A stretch of DNA of 64,000 nucleotides from Marivivens sp. Lineage in GTDB: Bacteria > Pseudomonadota > Alphaproteobacteria > Rhodobacterales > Rhodobacteraceae. The notes beneath the pieces are model-generated. The model saw nothing but the letters and a program-made list of their open reading frames with translations. It made no database searches and was not told the DNA's origin. Shown one piece after another: positions 32,186 to 40,369 of this stretch. The position numbers and the translations under genes are program-made. Numbering within the stretch: position 1 is the stretch's first letter; each line of letters starts with the position of its first letter. The stretch is taken from contig JAEPMR010000006.1 in NCBI GenBank assembly GCA_017643845.1, positions 1 to 64,000 on the forward strand. The letters are read 5' to 3'.

Positions 32186-33256
32186 TCAGTTTTCGTTATC
32201 TTCTATGTCAGGACCATCAAGATCCTGATCCCTGCCGGAGACTGGGTTACCTATGGGTTCCATTTTCTCTGGGGTAATGATCTGCCCCGGACTAGCGGCC
32301 TTCGCGTTCGCCAACGCGAGAAGAGCGGCCTCTGGATTCTCAGAGATCCACGTATGAAGCCCGTCATCTCCGTTCTTGACGGTGATGATCACGTTTCTCT
32401 TGGTGACCTTCACCATCCCGAGTCTTGTCTGGATTGCCGATGGGGCAGTGGGCTTGTGCTGTTTCAGGAGACCTTCAAAGACCGCAAAGCGTTCGTCGGA
32501 GGTCTTGCCTGAACCTCTGGATTTCATGAGAGTATCATGGAATTCTCGGTTTCCGGCCGGAAACCCTTCATCTCCAGAGAAGCCAAGGCTCTCATAAGAC
32601 TTTGCGGCAGCATACCAACGATCCCGTCCAACCCCGGGTGCCGCCCCGATCTTTTGGATGAGTTCAGTCGGAATACAGGAAGTGACTTGTTTCATGCGAG
32701 CAAGTCCCGTGAGCTTGTCACCGGCTTTCCTGGCTTTCTGATCGATGTTGAGGGCGTCACAGACCAGCCCCTCGTCCTTGCCGGACTCTATGAGAGAACG
32801 TGCAAACAGGGCTTTCTCGATCCAGCTGAGGTCTTTTCGGAAGCTGTTCTCTTGGCCTTGTGCAAGAATCGCTTGATCCTCATCCAAGCCTCTGATGAGA
32901 GCCTTTGCGGGCTTGCCGATAAGTCGAAGGGCCGCTAATCGCCTGCGCCCATAGATGATCCTGTATCGCCCCCCTTCGGGGCTCAGAAGTATTGGGATAA
33001 GCTGTCCCTGCTTGTCGATGCTTTCAGCCAGTTCCCTGATGTCATCTTCGTCATCCACGGCCAGACGATCCTGGAACTCGGAATCATCAATAAGGTCGGT
33101 ACTGATTTCTTGAATTGAAGATTGTGCCGCATCCTGAAGAGAACGGGCCATTCCCGAAAGGGCAGGGGCTCGTGACTGGGTTCGAGTCGGAGAAATCGAC
33201 GAGTTCTCCTGCTTTTCTTCATCCTCGGGAATGTCGAATGTGACTTTGCGTGCCAT
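32186..33256 (-). CDS. repB: RepB partition protein (ParB family)
   Basis: 356 aa; ATG 33256 overlaps the repA stop (TAATG). ParB domain features: IDKQGQLIPILLSPEGGRYR, IIYGRRRLAALRLIGKPAKA, LAQGQENSFRKDLSWIEKAL. RepB binds parS and works with RepA in segregation and autoregulation. Contains the palindrome 32549-32564, translated GFPAGNRE, in a variable linker region. Complete and undamaged. Confidence 0.94.
   Translation of the reverse strand: MARKVTFDIPEDEEKQENSSISPTRTQSRAPALSGMARSLQDAAQSSIQEISTDLIDDSEFQDRLAVDDEDDIRELAESIDKQGQLIPILLSPEGGRYRIIYGRRRLAALRLIGKPAKALIRGLDEDQAILAQGQENSFRKDLSWIEKALFARSLIESGKDEGLVCDALNIDQKARKAGDKLTGLARMKQVTSCIPTELIQKIGAAPGVGRDRWYAAAKSYESLGFSGDEGFPAGNREFHDTLMKSRGSGKTSDERFAVFEGLLKQHKPTAPSAIQTRLGMVKVTKRNVIITVKNGDDGLHTWISENPEAALLALANAKAASPGQIITPEKMEPIGNPVSGRDQDLDGPDIEDNEN
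32549..32564. other. parS-like palindrome in repB
   Basis: GTTTCCGGCCGGAAAC, identical to the repC copy. Confidence 0.75.
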
Positions 33257-34443
33257 TACTTACGCCCCCATGCCGTTTTGATGAGCCCTTCGACCTCCGC
33301 CACAACCCCGTTGATGGACTCGATAGCCCGATCGTACGTCTGGCGATGGAAATCCGTTCTGGCGATCTCGAACAGTGTCTGTTGCGTGAGCCCAGCGTCA
33401 GAGACTGCGGAGGATTTCAGGAAAGGCTGTGTAAGAACGTCATCCGTGAACATGGTCCGCAGGAATGCCGCCATCTGGGTTTGGGGGCCGTCATTGGGCT
33501 CGAAACGAGTGATTAGAAACCTCATGAAGTCCCAGTCGGGCGATGCGCCTACATCAGCAATCGTTGCCATGAGGCTGGATGTGAGCTGCAGGAATTGGGC
33601 CATCGAGGCGACGTCAAGCATGCTTGGAATGACAGTGACGACTAGGGATGTCGACGCTACCAAAGCTGATAATGTGGTAAACCCGAGTTGGGGTGGGCAG
33701 TCGATGACGACAATGTCGTAGTCTGTCTCGACTTCATTAATGCAAAGGGCAAGCCGCTGATAGAACGGCGGCCTGATATTGTTTCGAAGGGCGTGTGCGG
33801 TTTCGGTCTCGAACTCAGAGAGCAGCAATCCGGCCGCAGCTAGATCGAGGTTGTGGAAATACGTTTTGCGCACAACGTCTCTAAAGGGGATAGGGTCCTC
33901 GTACCGTAGGGCATCGTACACCGTTCCGGCTTCAGGGAAGTCGATTTCCGGCCGGAAACCGAACATTGTGGTCATTGAGGCTTGCGGGTCGAGATCGATT
34001 GCCAGAACTCGATAACCGTCAAGGGCGAGCTTTTGGGCCAAATGGATCGCCGTTGTCGTCTTTCCCGCGCCCCCTTTGAAGTTGGCGATCGAAATGATCT
34101 GTATATGCTCCCCTTCCCGACGACGAGGAACAATATGCTGGAACTTCGTGCTTGACCGGGCAATTTCGTGGCGCGCTATGTCGATCTGCTCTGCAGTGTA
34201 GAACCTGCGGCCGCGGGCATCCGTCTCGATGTCACCGAGATCGAGCTTGTCCTCGAAGAACATCTTCCGCAGAAAATCCTGGCTTACCCCGAGGATCTGA
34301 GCAACCTCCGTGGATGAGAACCGTCTGAGAGCCTTTCGTTCATCAGGTAGAAACGATTTGCGCATATTCACATCAAGCGATTTGCTTAGACGTGTCGCCA
34401 TCGTTTGGATCTTTTGATCCATTCTGATCCGCTGCTCGTTCAT
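33256..34443 (-). CDS. repA: RepA partition ATPase (ParA family)
   Basis: 395 aa from ATG 34443. N-terminal winged HTH (RRFSSTEVAQILGVSQDFLR), then deviant Walker A IANFKGGAGKTTTAIHLAQK, Walker B IDLDPQASMTTMFGF, and VVIDCPPQLGFTTLSALVAS. Partition motor and autorepressor of the operon. The palindrome 33945-33958 lies in the codons for GFRPEID, a conserved ParA loop. Promoter proposed upstream at 34612-34639. Confidence 0.95.
   Translation of the reverse strand: MNEQRIRMDQKIQTMATRLSKSLDVNMRKSFLPDERKALRRFSSTEVAQILGVSQDFLRKMFFEDKLDLGDIETDARGRRFYTAEQIDIARHEIARSSTKFQHIVPRRREGEHIQIISIANFKGGAGKTTTAIHLAQKLALDGYRVLAIDLDPQASMTTMFGFRPEIDFPEAGTVYDALRYEDPIPFRDVVRKTYFHNLDLAAAGLLLSEFETETAHALRNNIRPPFYQRLALCINEVETDYDIVVIDCPPQLGFTTLSALVASTSLVVTVIPSMLDVASMAQFLQLTSSLMATIADVGASPDWDFMRFLITRFEPNDGPQTQMAAFLRTMFTDDVLTQPFLKSSAVSDAGLTQQTLFEIARTDFHRQTYDRAIESINGVVAEVEGLIKTAWGRK
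33944..33959. other. parS-like palindrome in repA
   Basis: ATTTCCGGCCGGAAAC: 14 bases perfectly palindromic (33945-33958), differing from the other two copies in the first outer base only. Confidence 0.7.
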
Positions 34444-34611
34444 GCCCGTCCCGCCGCCCGTCTTCCGGGTCTATCTTGAGAAGGAACGCAAAACCGCCGG
34501 AAACTGATGGTTAGCGTTCTTCCGCAAAAATGTCAGGAAAGCGTTTGACAGGCAAGGATTTTTTCAAATGGTGGGCCGGTACCCGATGAAATCATTTATT
34601 TACAATGGCTT

Positions 34612-34639
34612 ATCTTATTTCGCGGATCCAACGCGTCAA
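34612..34639 (-). promoter_or_regulatory. Possible repABC promoter
   Basis: Minus strand TTGACG (34634-34639), 16-nt spacer, TAAGAT (34612-34617), about 170 nt before repA. The long AT-rich leader between it and repA is usual for this operon. A half-site CCGCCGGAAAC lies at about 34485-34495. Confidence 0.4.
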
Positions 34640-34683
34640 GAGCTTGTGTCGCTGCCATCTATTAAACGCAAGATGTACCCGAT

Positions 34684-35607
34684 TCACATAGGCGGTTTTG
34701 CTTCCAAAGAACGAATCTGAGTCTCTTCAATCATTCCCAGATTCTCGGCTCGCTCCAACAGCATCTTGACCGATGAGGGCTGCCATCTCGTTCGGCCACG
34801 AGGCGTGCGTTCGCGCATAGATTCCAGCCGTTCACAGATCGCTTGAAGCGTGATGTCGGGGTCCGCGCCCTTGATGCCGGCGACGATGGCGGGCAGACGA
34901 TCGTCGGTTTCGCGGCGCCCGGCGCGGGCCAGCACCTCGGCAGGCAGGAAGCCGTCGCGGACATAAGCCTTCACAGCGCGCAAGAGACGGCTTTGGGTCC
35001 AGCGACGCGCCTCGGGCAAGGGGCCGTTGATGATGCGCACCACGTCTTCCCATGCCAAGTCGGGGCGCAACCGGCGCACATGGGGCACCCAGTCTTGTGC
35101 CGTCTCGTTCAGGCGCTCCATGTAGCCGTCCTGTCTTGCCAGCCGTACCTTACGAAGAGCGGCAGGGTCTTTGGCACGCAGCCCAGGGTTCCCGCCCACG
35201 CGGCCCTTTGTGCGCGCGCTGGCGAGGCCGGCCTTGGTGCGTTCCCGGATCAGGGCGCGCTCGAACTCGGCCGCAGCGCCCAAGACCTGCAGCGTGAACT
35301 TGCCTTGCGGGGATCCGGTATCGATCGGGTCCTGAATGGAACGAAAGAACGCACCCTTGGCCTCCAGCCGCTCGATCACCTCCAGCAGATGCGACAGGGA
35401 TCGCGCAAGGCGGTCGATCCGCACGACCACCAGCGTGTCGCCCTTGCCGATGCGCTCCAACACCCGCGCCAGCACCGGCCGCGCACGATTGCCGCCCGAG
35501 GCCTGTTCTTCGTGGATCTCGGCGCAGCCCGCGGATTTCAGGGCCTGCGACTGGGGCAGGGGGGTCTGATCCTCGGTGGATACGCGGGCATAACCGATCA
35601 AGGGCAT
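34684..35607 (-). CDS. Serine recombinase (resolvase/invertase family)
   Basis: 307 aa from ATG 35607. Catalytic domain: LIGYARVSTEDQTPLPQSQA with Ser10-region nucleophile, then GDTLVVVRIDRLARSLSHLL and the E-helix FERALIRERTKAGLASARTK GR. The C-terminal 120 residues after the DNA-binding turn are longer than in simple Tn3 resolvases (normally about 185 aa in all). A plasmid resolvase or an invertase; with repABC next to it, dimer resolution is plausible. No clear ribosome site. Confidence 0.88.
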   Translation of the reverse strand: MPLIGYARVSTEDQTPLPQSQALKSAGCAEIHEEQASGGNRARPVLARVLERIGKGDTLVVVRIDRLARSLSHLLEVIERLEAKGAFFRSIQDPIDTGSPQGKFTLQVLGAAAEFERALIRERTKAGLASARTKGRVGGNPGLRAKDPAALRKVRLARQDGYMERLNETAQDWVPHVRRLRPDLAWEDVVRIINGPLPEARRWTQSRLLRAVKAYVRDGFLPAEVLARAGRRETDDRLPAIVAGIKGADPDITLQAICERLESMRERTPRGRTRWQPSSVKMLLERAENLGMIEETQIRSLEAKPPM

Positions 35608-35682
35608 CAAAACAGTCTTTTTGCAGTTTCGTATATCATTACTAAACGACCGTTTGGAGACGACGGTGCGAGGGCTTACTCA

Positions 35683-35715
35683 TTGACCAAATCCCTCATT
35701 GGCATATATTGCCAA
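35683..35715 (+). promoter_or_regulatory. parDE promoter with palindromic operator
   Basis: TTGACC (35683-35688), 16-nt spacer, TATATT (35705-35710). The perfect palindrome TTGGCATATATTGCCAA (35699-35715) covers the -10 box, as expected for autoregulation by the antitoxin. Confidence 0.65.
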
Positions 35716-35733
35716 CTCAAGGAGGCTCGTCTC

Positions 35734-35991
35734 ATGGTGACACGCAATGTCGTTCTGACCGAAACCCAGGACCAGCTGGTTCAGGCCTTGGTGGCATCCG
35801 GACGCTATCAGAATGTGAGCGAAGCAATGCGCGCCGGGCTTCGGCTGCTGGAGCAGGAAGAAGCCCAGTTCACCGGGATCCGGCAAGGGCTGCTTGAGGG
35901 ATTGGCGCAGGCCAAAGCCGGCAAATTTGCCGAGGGTAGCGGAGAAGACGCGATCCGGCGCGCCTTTCGGCAAGCCCGCGCGTCTTCATGA
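35734..35991 (+). CDS. parD: ParD-like antitoxin
   Basis: 85 aa from ATG 35734 behind AAGGAGG. MVTRNVVLTETQDQLVQALV, SGRYQNVSEAMRAGLRLLEQ is the ribbon-helix-helix DNA-binding region; the helical tail (residues 45-85) binds the toxin. Overlaps the toxin gene by four bases (ATGA). Complete. Confidence 0.92.
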   Translation: MVTRNVVLTETQDQLVQALVASGRYQNVSEAMRAGLRLLEQEEAQFTGIRQGLLEGLAQAKAGKFAEGSGEDAIRRAFRQARASS

Positions 35992-36323
35992 GCCGATCCT
36001 TCCGGCTGACGCGTCGTGCGGAAGCCAGCCTCACCGAGATCGCCAGATGGACGATCGAGAATTTTGGGCTGCGCCAGGCAGAGCTTTACGAGGCGGAACT
36101 GCTCAACCGTTGTCAGGCGATCCTGAACTGCGAGGCGCATAGCCGGAGCTGTGCGGTTCTGGTAGACGAAGCTGCGGATTTGCGGTTTACGAGGGCAGGG
36201 GAGCATTTCCTGGTTTTTTTGGACCAGCACAACGAGGTCGTCATCGTCGATATCCTGCACTCTCGCAGTGATCTGCCTCGTCATGTGGCGGCGCTGACGG
36301 CGTTGAAGAACGAAGGCCTCTAA
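35988..36323 (+). CDS. parE: ParE-like toxin
   Basis: 111 aa. RelE/ParE fold: SFRLTRRAEASLTEIARWTI, NFGLRQAELYEAELLNRCQA, RFTRAGEHFLVFLDQHNEVV and IVDILHSRSDLPRHV. ParE members poison DNA gyrase; the pair stabilises plasmids. Followed closely by the convergent tyrosine recombinase. Confidence 0.92.
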   Translation: MSRSFRLTRRAEASLTEIARWTIENFGLRQAELYEAELLNRCQAILNCEAHSRSCAVLVDEAADLRFTRAGEHFLVFLDQHNEVVIVDILHSRSDLPRHVAALTALKNEGL

Positions 36324-36329
36324 TCCGCG

Positions 36330-37412
36330 TCACAACCCCGCAGCCTTGGTCAGGTTCACCCGGAACCGGTCCCGGCGGCGCTGGTAGCGGCGGGTCATCT
36401 CGGCTGAGGCATGCCCGAGCTGTTTCTGGACGTACCGCTCGTCGACCTCGGCCGAACTGGCAAGGCCCGCGCGCAAGCTGTGGCCAGAGAACAGGGCGAG
36501 ACGATCCTTTTCGGGCAACTCTGAGCGGATGCCGGCGTCGAGTACGGTCCGCTTGATCAGGCGCGCAACGTGTTTGTCGTTGAGCCGGGTTTCCAGCGCA
36601 CGTTTGCCATCACGCGAGGTCCTGACAAAGACCGGGCCGAAGTCGATCTTGGCAAAATGTAGCCATTGCCCGAGCGCGTGAACAGGACAGGTCTGCTCAG
36701 ACGAACCACGCCCGATCTCGACCTCGCGCCATCCGGTCTTGGCGTTAAGGGTGAGCAGCGCGCCCTTGTCAGAGACCTCGACCCAGCCGCCACTGTCCGG
36801 GGTATCGTCTTTGTGCACGTCCAGGCTCACGATCTCCGAACGGCGCAGGCCACCGGCATAGCCCAGAAGCAGGATTGCCCGATCCCTGAGCCCACGCAGG
36901 TCGTAGGGTAGGGTGGCCACCATCGCGAGGATATCCTCGGCCAGGATTGCTTCCTTTTGCACGGGCGGGCGCGCATGCTTGCGCTTGATCCCGGCCAGCA
37001 CGGTGGCGATATGGCGGTTCTTGCGGTCAAGCGTGAACCCACGTTGTGCGTAGTTCCAGGCCAGGCCGGACAGGCGGCGCTCGATTGTCGAAACCGATAA
37101 GGCAGGGGAGGGGCCGTTCGGCGACGCCAGGTCGGCCAGATAGAGGCCAATCATTTCCGGTGACGGGGGCAGGGGATCGGCGCCCTTCATGCGGCACCAG
37201 CGGGTAAAATGTGCCCAATCCCTGGCATAGGCTTTCAGCGTGTTGTCGGACGCGGCGGCGCGGGCATAGTCGCGGGCGGTATCGACCAGGCGATCGAGGC
37301 TGCCTGAGCCCGCGACGTGGGCGGGTAGGGAGATATCGTCGCTTTTTTCTTGATCTCTCTCGTCGTCCTGGGCGATACTAAAAGCCCCAGAGTTTGATGA
37401 AGTCGACTTCAC
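36330..37412 (-). CDS. Tyrosine recombinase (XerC/D-like)
   Basis: 360 aa, GTG start at 37412 behind AGAGGAC. SAM-like N-terminal domain (YARAAASDNTLKAYARDWAH), catalytic Arg in GGLRRSEIVSL, HSLRAGLASSAEVDERYVQK, LGHAS, and Tyr in MTRRYQRRRDRF. Integrase or plasmid dimer-resolution type. The dif-like palindrome 67 bases upstream (37479-37507) is its probable core site. Found next to DUF1403 and ScpB genes on many rhodobacterial plasmids. Confidence 0.92.
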   Translation of the reverse strand: MKSTSSNSGAFSIAQDDERDQEKSDDISLPAHVAGSGSLDRLVDTARDYARAAASDNTLKAYARDWAHFTRWCRMKGADPLPPSPEMIGLYLADLASPNGPSPALSVSTIERRLSGLAWNYAQRGFTLDRKNRHIATVLAGIKRKHARPPVQKEAILAEDILAMVATLPYDLRGLRDRAILLLGYAGGLRRSEIVSLDVHKDDTPDSGGWVEVSDKGALLTLNAKTGWREVEIGRGSSEQTCPVHALGQWLHFAKIDFGPVFVRTSRDGKRALETRLNDKHVARLIKRTVLDAGIRSELPEKDRLALFSGHSLRAGLASSAEVDERYVQKQLGHASAEMTRRYQRRRDRFRVNLTKAAGL

Positions 37413-37478
37413 GTCCTCTGAGGCCAGTTTCCAGTGAATCCAGTGATGAAATTAAACTGATTTTCAGCATATCTTTTC

Positions 37479-37507
37479 ATGTCCGATAATGCAAACTTAT
37501 TGGACAT
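37479..37507. other. dif-like recombination core
   Basis: ATGTCCGATAA (37479-37489) and TTATTGGACAT (37497-37507) are 11-bp inverted arms with one mismatch around a 7-nt centre TGCAAAC. The ATAA..TTAT inner ends are those of Xer core sites (11-6-11 in dif). Position directly upstream of the tyrosine recombinase supports the call; it could instead be an operator for that gene. Confidence 0.5.
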
Positions 37508-37583
37508 ATCAAAGAGCTGTAAGGTGGGGCGGTTTGAGTGGTATTTACTGGAATTAAGCGCCGTGGCGAGTTAGTGTCTCGGC

Positions 37584-38546
37584 ATGACCTATCAGCCCGC
37601 AACTGTCTCTGACGACGTGAACACTCTACCCAAGCTGCCGGGCTGGGTCACCTCTGGACGTGCCGAAACCCTTGAAACTGTGGCATTTCGGTCTGGAGCA
37701 GCGCTCACGGTATTAAATCAACTGGTCAGCGATCCGTCCCAAGGCGTGCCTCTTAAACTGCTGGCCAACCAGCTTGCACTACGAGCGGCCACGGCGACGT
37801 CTAAACTCGAAGGCCGTCTTGCCCGAGAGGCTGATATCCGCGACGCTTACCACTTGGCACCGCCCGGAGAGGCACGCGGCCCCGATGGTGATATCTTGGC
37901 GTTTTGGCGAGATGCGGCGCGTCTCAAATTGACGGGGCGGGACTGGCACGACGGTGTGCAAAGCTTGGTTGGCGCGGCGTTTGCCGATGATGTCTTGAGG
38001 GTGATAGGGGTTGGTGCCGATTGCGCAAAATCCCATGGACCGTTGGCGGGATGTATTGCCGTGATGCGCGCGGTTCTGGAAATGGATGATCGGGCGGAGC
38101 AGATCGCCTGTCTGCTCTCGGATATTGTCCTTGCGCGGGCATTGAACTGGATGTCACTGCTGCCTGTCACGGCACAAGACCTTACGAAAAAGATGTTGCG
38201 CGACCTGATTGAAGAAGGGCAGGGGGCGGATCTGAAAGTTCAGGCGCGCCTGTTGATGTCTATCGAAGATACGATCCGCTTGGCGCGCGATCTGGCAGCG
38301 CGGGCGACTTTGCTGCAGGCCGCGGCTCCGAAGCTGCGCGCCAAAGGATCTGATGCGGCCGTCGCGTTGTTCCTTACTGAAGATGCGATTGGGCCTTCAA
38401 TGATGCTGTCACCAACAATCCAGGGCAGCACCATTCCGATGACCGATCGCGCTGCGCGCCGGTTTTGTGATCGGCTCGTCGAACTGGGCGTCGCGCGTGA
38501 GCTCACTGGACGGGCTACGTTCCGGCTGTATGGGATTGTGCGATGA
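37584..38546 (+). CDS. DUF1403 family protein
   Basis: 320 aa from ATG 37584. LPGWVTSGRAETLETVAFRS, GAALTVLNQLV, LKLLANQLALRAATATSKLE, GRLAREADIRDAYHLAPPGE, and GPDGDILAFWRDAARLKL fit DUF1403, an all-helical family found beside ScpB-like genes. Function unknown; condensin-associated DNA maintenance is suggested only by neighbourhood. Stop overlaps the next start (ATGA). Confidence 0.88.
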   Translation: MTYQPATVSDDVNTLPKLPGWVTSGRAETLETVAFRSGAALTVLNQLVSDPSQGVPLKLLANQLALRAATATSKLEGRLAREADIRDAYHLAPPGEARGPDGDILAFWRDAARLKLTGRDWHDGVQSLVGAAFADDVLRVIGVGADCAKSHGPLAGCIAVMRAVLEMDDRAEQIACLLSDIVLARALNWMSLLPVTAQDLTKKMLRDLIEEGQGADLKVQARLLMSIEDTIRLARDLAARATLLQAAAPKLRAKGSDAAVALFLTEDAIGPSMMLSPTIQGSTIPMTDRAARRFCDRLVELGVARELTGRATFRLYGIVR

Positions 38547-39181
38547 CCCGCACCGCCATAACCTCCGAAGCCAAACAAAAGCACACAAGACCGAAGGAGG
38601 CCGGACGCGAAGGCGTCTTTGACCGTGAGCTTGAAGATCTGCCGCAAGAGCTGCGCTGGCGCGAATGGATGGGGCGGATCGAGGCGGTTCTGTTTGCCAG
38701 TGGCACGCCGGTTGGCCATGACGACTTGGCACGCGTGGTGGGGCAGGGGGCCTCGGTTGAGATGCTGATTGAGGATATTAAGACGGAGTTGATTGGTCGG
38801 CCTTATGAACTGGCGCAGGTTGCTGGAGGATGGATGTTCCGGACCAAGACGCAGTTTGCAGATGTGATCAAGGCGGCGGCAGACCTTGGCGACCAGTCGA
38901 TGGCCTTCACTGAGATGGAGATGGGCGTGCTCTGCGCGATCGCCTATCATCAGCCGATTGATCGGGCAGGGCTGAAGGACATCTTTGGCAAAGACGTGAG
39001 CCGCGATCTGCTCGCGCGGCTCCGCTTCAAGGAGCTGATTGCCAGTGGACCAAGGGCTCCACGCGCGGGCGCGCCACATACATTTGTCACGACTGAGACG
39101 TTTCTGGTGACGTTCGATTTGGAGACACTGCGGGACTTACCAGAGTTGGATTTGGCTGTTGCAGACAATGGTGAGCAGTAA
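38543..39181 (+). CDS. ScpB-like protein
   Basis: 212 aa. RWREWMGRIEAVLFASGTPV, ELAQVAGGWMFRTKTQFADV, and AFTEMEMGVLCAIAYHQPID, RAGLKDIFGKDVSRDLLARL are the two winged-helix repeats of ScpB, the SMC accessory subunit. No plasmid SMC or ScpA gene is in the window. It could modulate chromosomal SMC on the replicon. Translationally coupled to DUF1403. Confidence 0.9.
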   Translation: MTRTAITSEAKQKHTRPKEAGREGVFDRELEDLPQELRWREWMGRIEAVLFASGTPVGHDDLARVVGQGASVEMLIEDIKTELIGRPYELAQVAGGWMFRTKTQFADVIKAAADLGDQSMAFTEMEMGVLCAIAYHQPIDRAGLKDIFGKDVSRDLLARLRFKELIASGPRAPRAGAPHTFVTTETFLVTFDLETLRDLPELDLAVADNGEQ

Positions 39182-39372
39182 GTTTAATTTGATCCAGGGC
39201 CAGATAGATCAAGGTAAACTTAGTCAATGGAAAACGCTGAAACCTTTGGGCATAATCCGGCCATTGATGCAGCCGCAATTCTGGCTCATTTGTAAGAGCT
39301 ATTCCGTCAGGTTTTTATGGTCATTTGTATCTGTGTGGGCTAAGATTTTCCCATAAACGAGGAGAAAATCAG

Positions 39373-40353
39373 GTGGCACGCGGCGAACTCATGAAAAAAC
39401 TTCTGGCCAGTTATGGCCAAGAGGATGCGTTTCGTGCAGTCGCCGAACAGATCATCGGTGAGGAAGAAAAGAAGAAAAACAACGTCCTGGCACGGACCTT
39501 GAGAAAGACGCTCGAGAATCTTGGGCACAGCGTTCCGGCCAAAGGGCTTGCCCCTCTCATCCCCTTTCCCGATGAAGCCAGTGAGTTTATTCAGCGCATT
39601 GAGCCAAACCGGACTGCGCAAGACATCTTAATGTCGACAGAGAACGTACGGCTTTTTACTGGGCTTTTGCGTGAATTCCGGAAATCCGACCAGATCAAAC
39701 AGCATGGTTTACCTGTGCGCTCAAAGCTTCTGTTTTGTGGACCGCCTGGCTGCGGCAAGACACTTTGTGCTGAGGTCTTCGCACATGAGCTGGGGTTACC
39801 TCTCTTTGTTGTGCAACTTGATCGTCTGATGTCATCCTATCTTGGCGAGACTGCCACAAACATTCGCAAGATTTTTGAGTTTGCCCGCCGTCAACCCTGC
39901 GTCCTGTTTCTCGACGAATTTGATGCGATTGCGCGGTCACGCGACGACGGTGGGGAACACAGCGAGTTGCGCCGCGTTGTGAATAGTCTTCTTCTCTTCA
40001 TTGATCAGATACAACCAAGCGGTTTCTTGTTGGCTGCGACCAACCTTGATCAATCTCTCGACCCGGCTGTCTGGCGTCGGTTTGATGAGGTCGTTTGGTT
40101 TGACGCACCTGATGAGAGAATGACAAGGAAGTTTCTGACCAACGCTTTCAAAAACGTCAAAGCTGACTTCGTTCCGGCAGAACAGGCCTCTACGGTCAAA
40201 GGCTATTCCTACGCTGAACTCGATAAGATTTGCACCCAATCCATTAAGCTCTCAATTTTGGGACGCGCTAAGACTGTGTCTCTTCGTCATTTCAACATTG
40301 CCGTTGATGATGCCAAACGTCGCGCAAAGCGTACTGAACGGCTCGGCACCTAA
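39373..40353 (+). CDS. ietA: AAA+ ATPase of IetAS type (IetA)
   Basis: 326 aa from GTG 39373 behind GAGGAG (8-nt spacing). Walker A LLFCGPPGCGKTLCAE, Walker B CVLFLDEFDAIARSR, sensor LLAATNLDQSLDPAVWRRFD with arginine finger. FtsH/katanin-like AAA core. It is paired with a subtilisin-like protease 16 bases downstream. That pair is known as IetAS from Agrobacterium plasmids, where it affects plasmid entry and retention, and as an anti-phage system in defence surveys. Its base composition is lower in GC than the backbone. Confidence 0.85.
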   Translation: MARGELMKKLLASYGQEDAFRAVAEQIIGEEEKKKNNVLARTLRKTLENLGHSVPAKGLAPLIPFPDEASEFIQRIEPNRTAQDILMSTENVRLFTGLLREFRKSDQIKQHGLPVRSKLLFCGPPGCGKTLCAEVFAHELGLPLFVVQLDRLMSSYLGETATNIRKIFEFARRQPCVLFLDEFDAIARSRDDGGEHSELRRVVNSLLLFIDQIQPSGFLLAATNLDQSLDPAVWRRFDEVVWFDAPDERMTRKFLTNAFKNVKADFVPAEQASTVKGYSYAELDKICTQSIKLSILGRAKTVSLRHFNIAVDDAKRRAKRTERLGT

Positions 40354-40369
40354 ATCTCGGTAAGTACCC

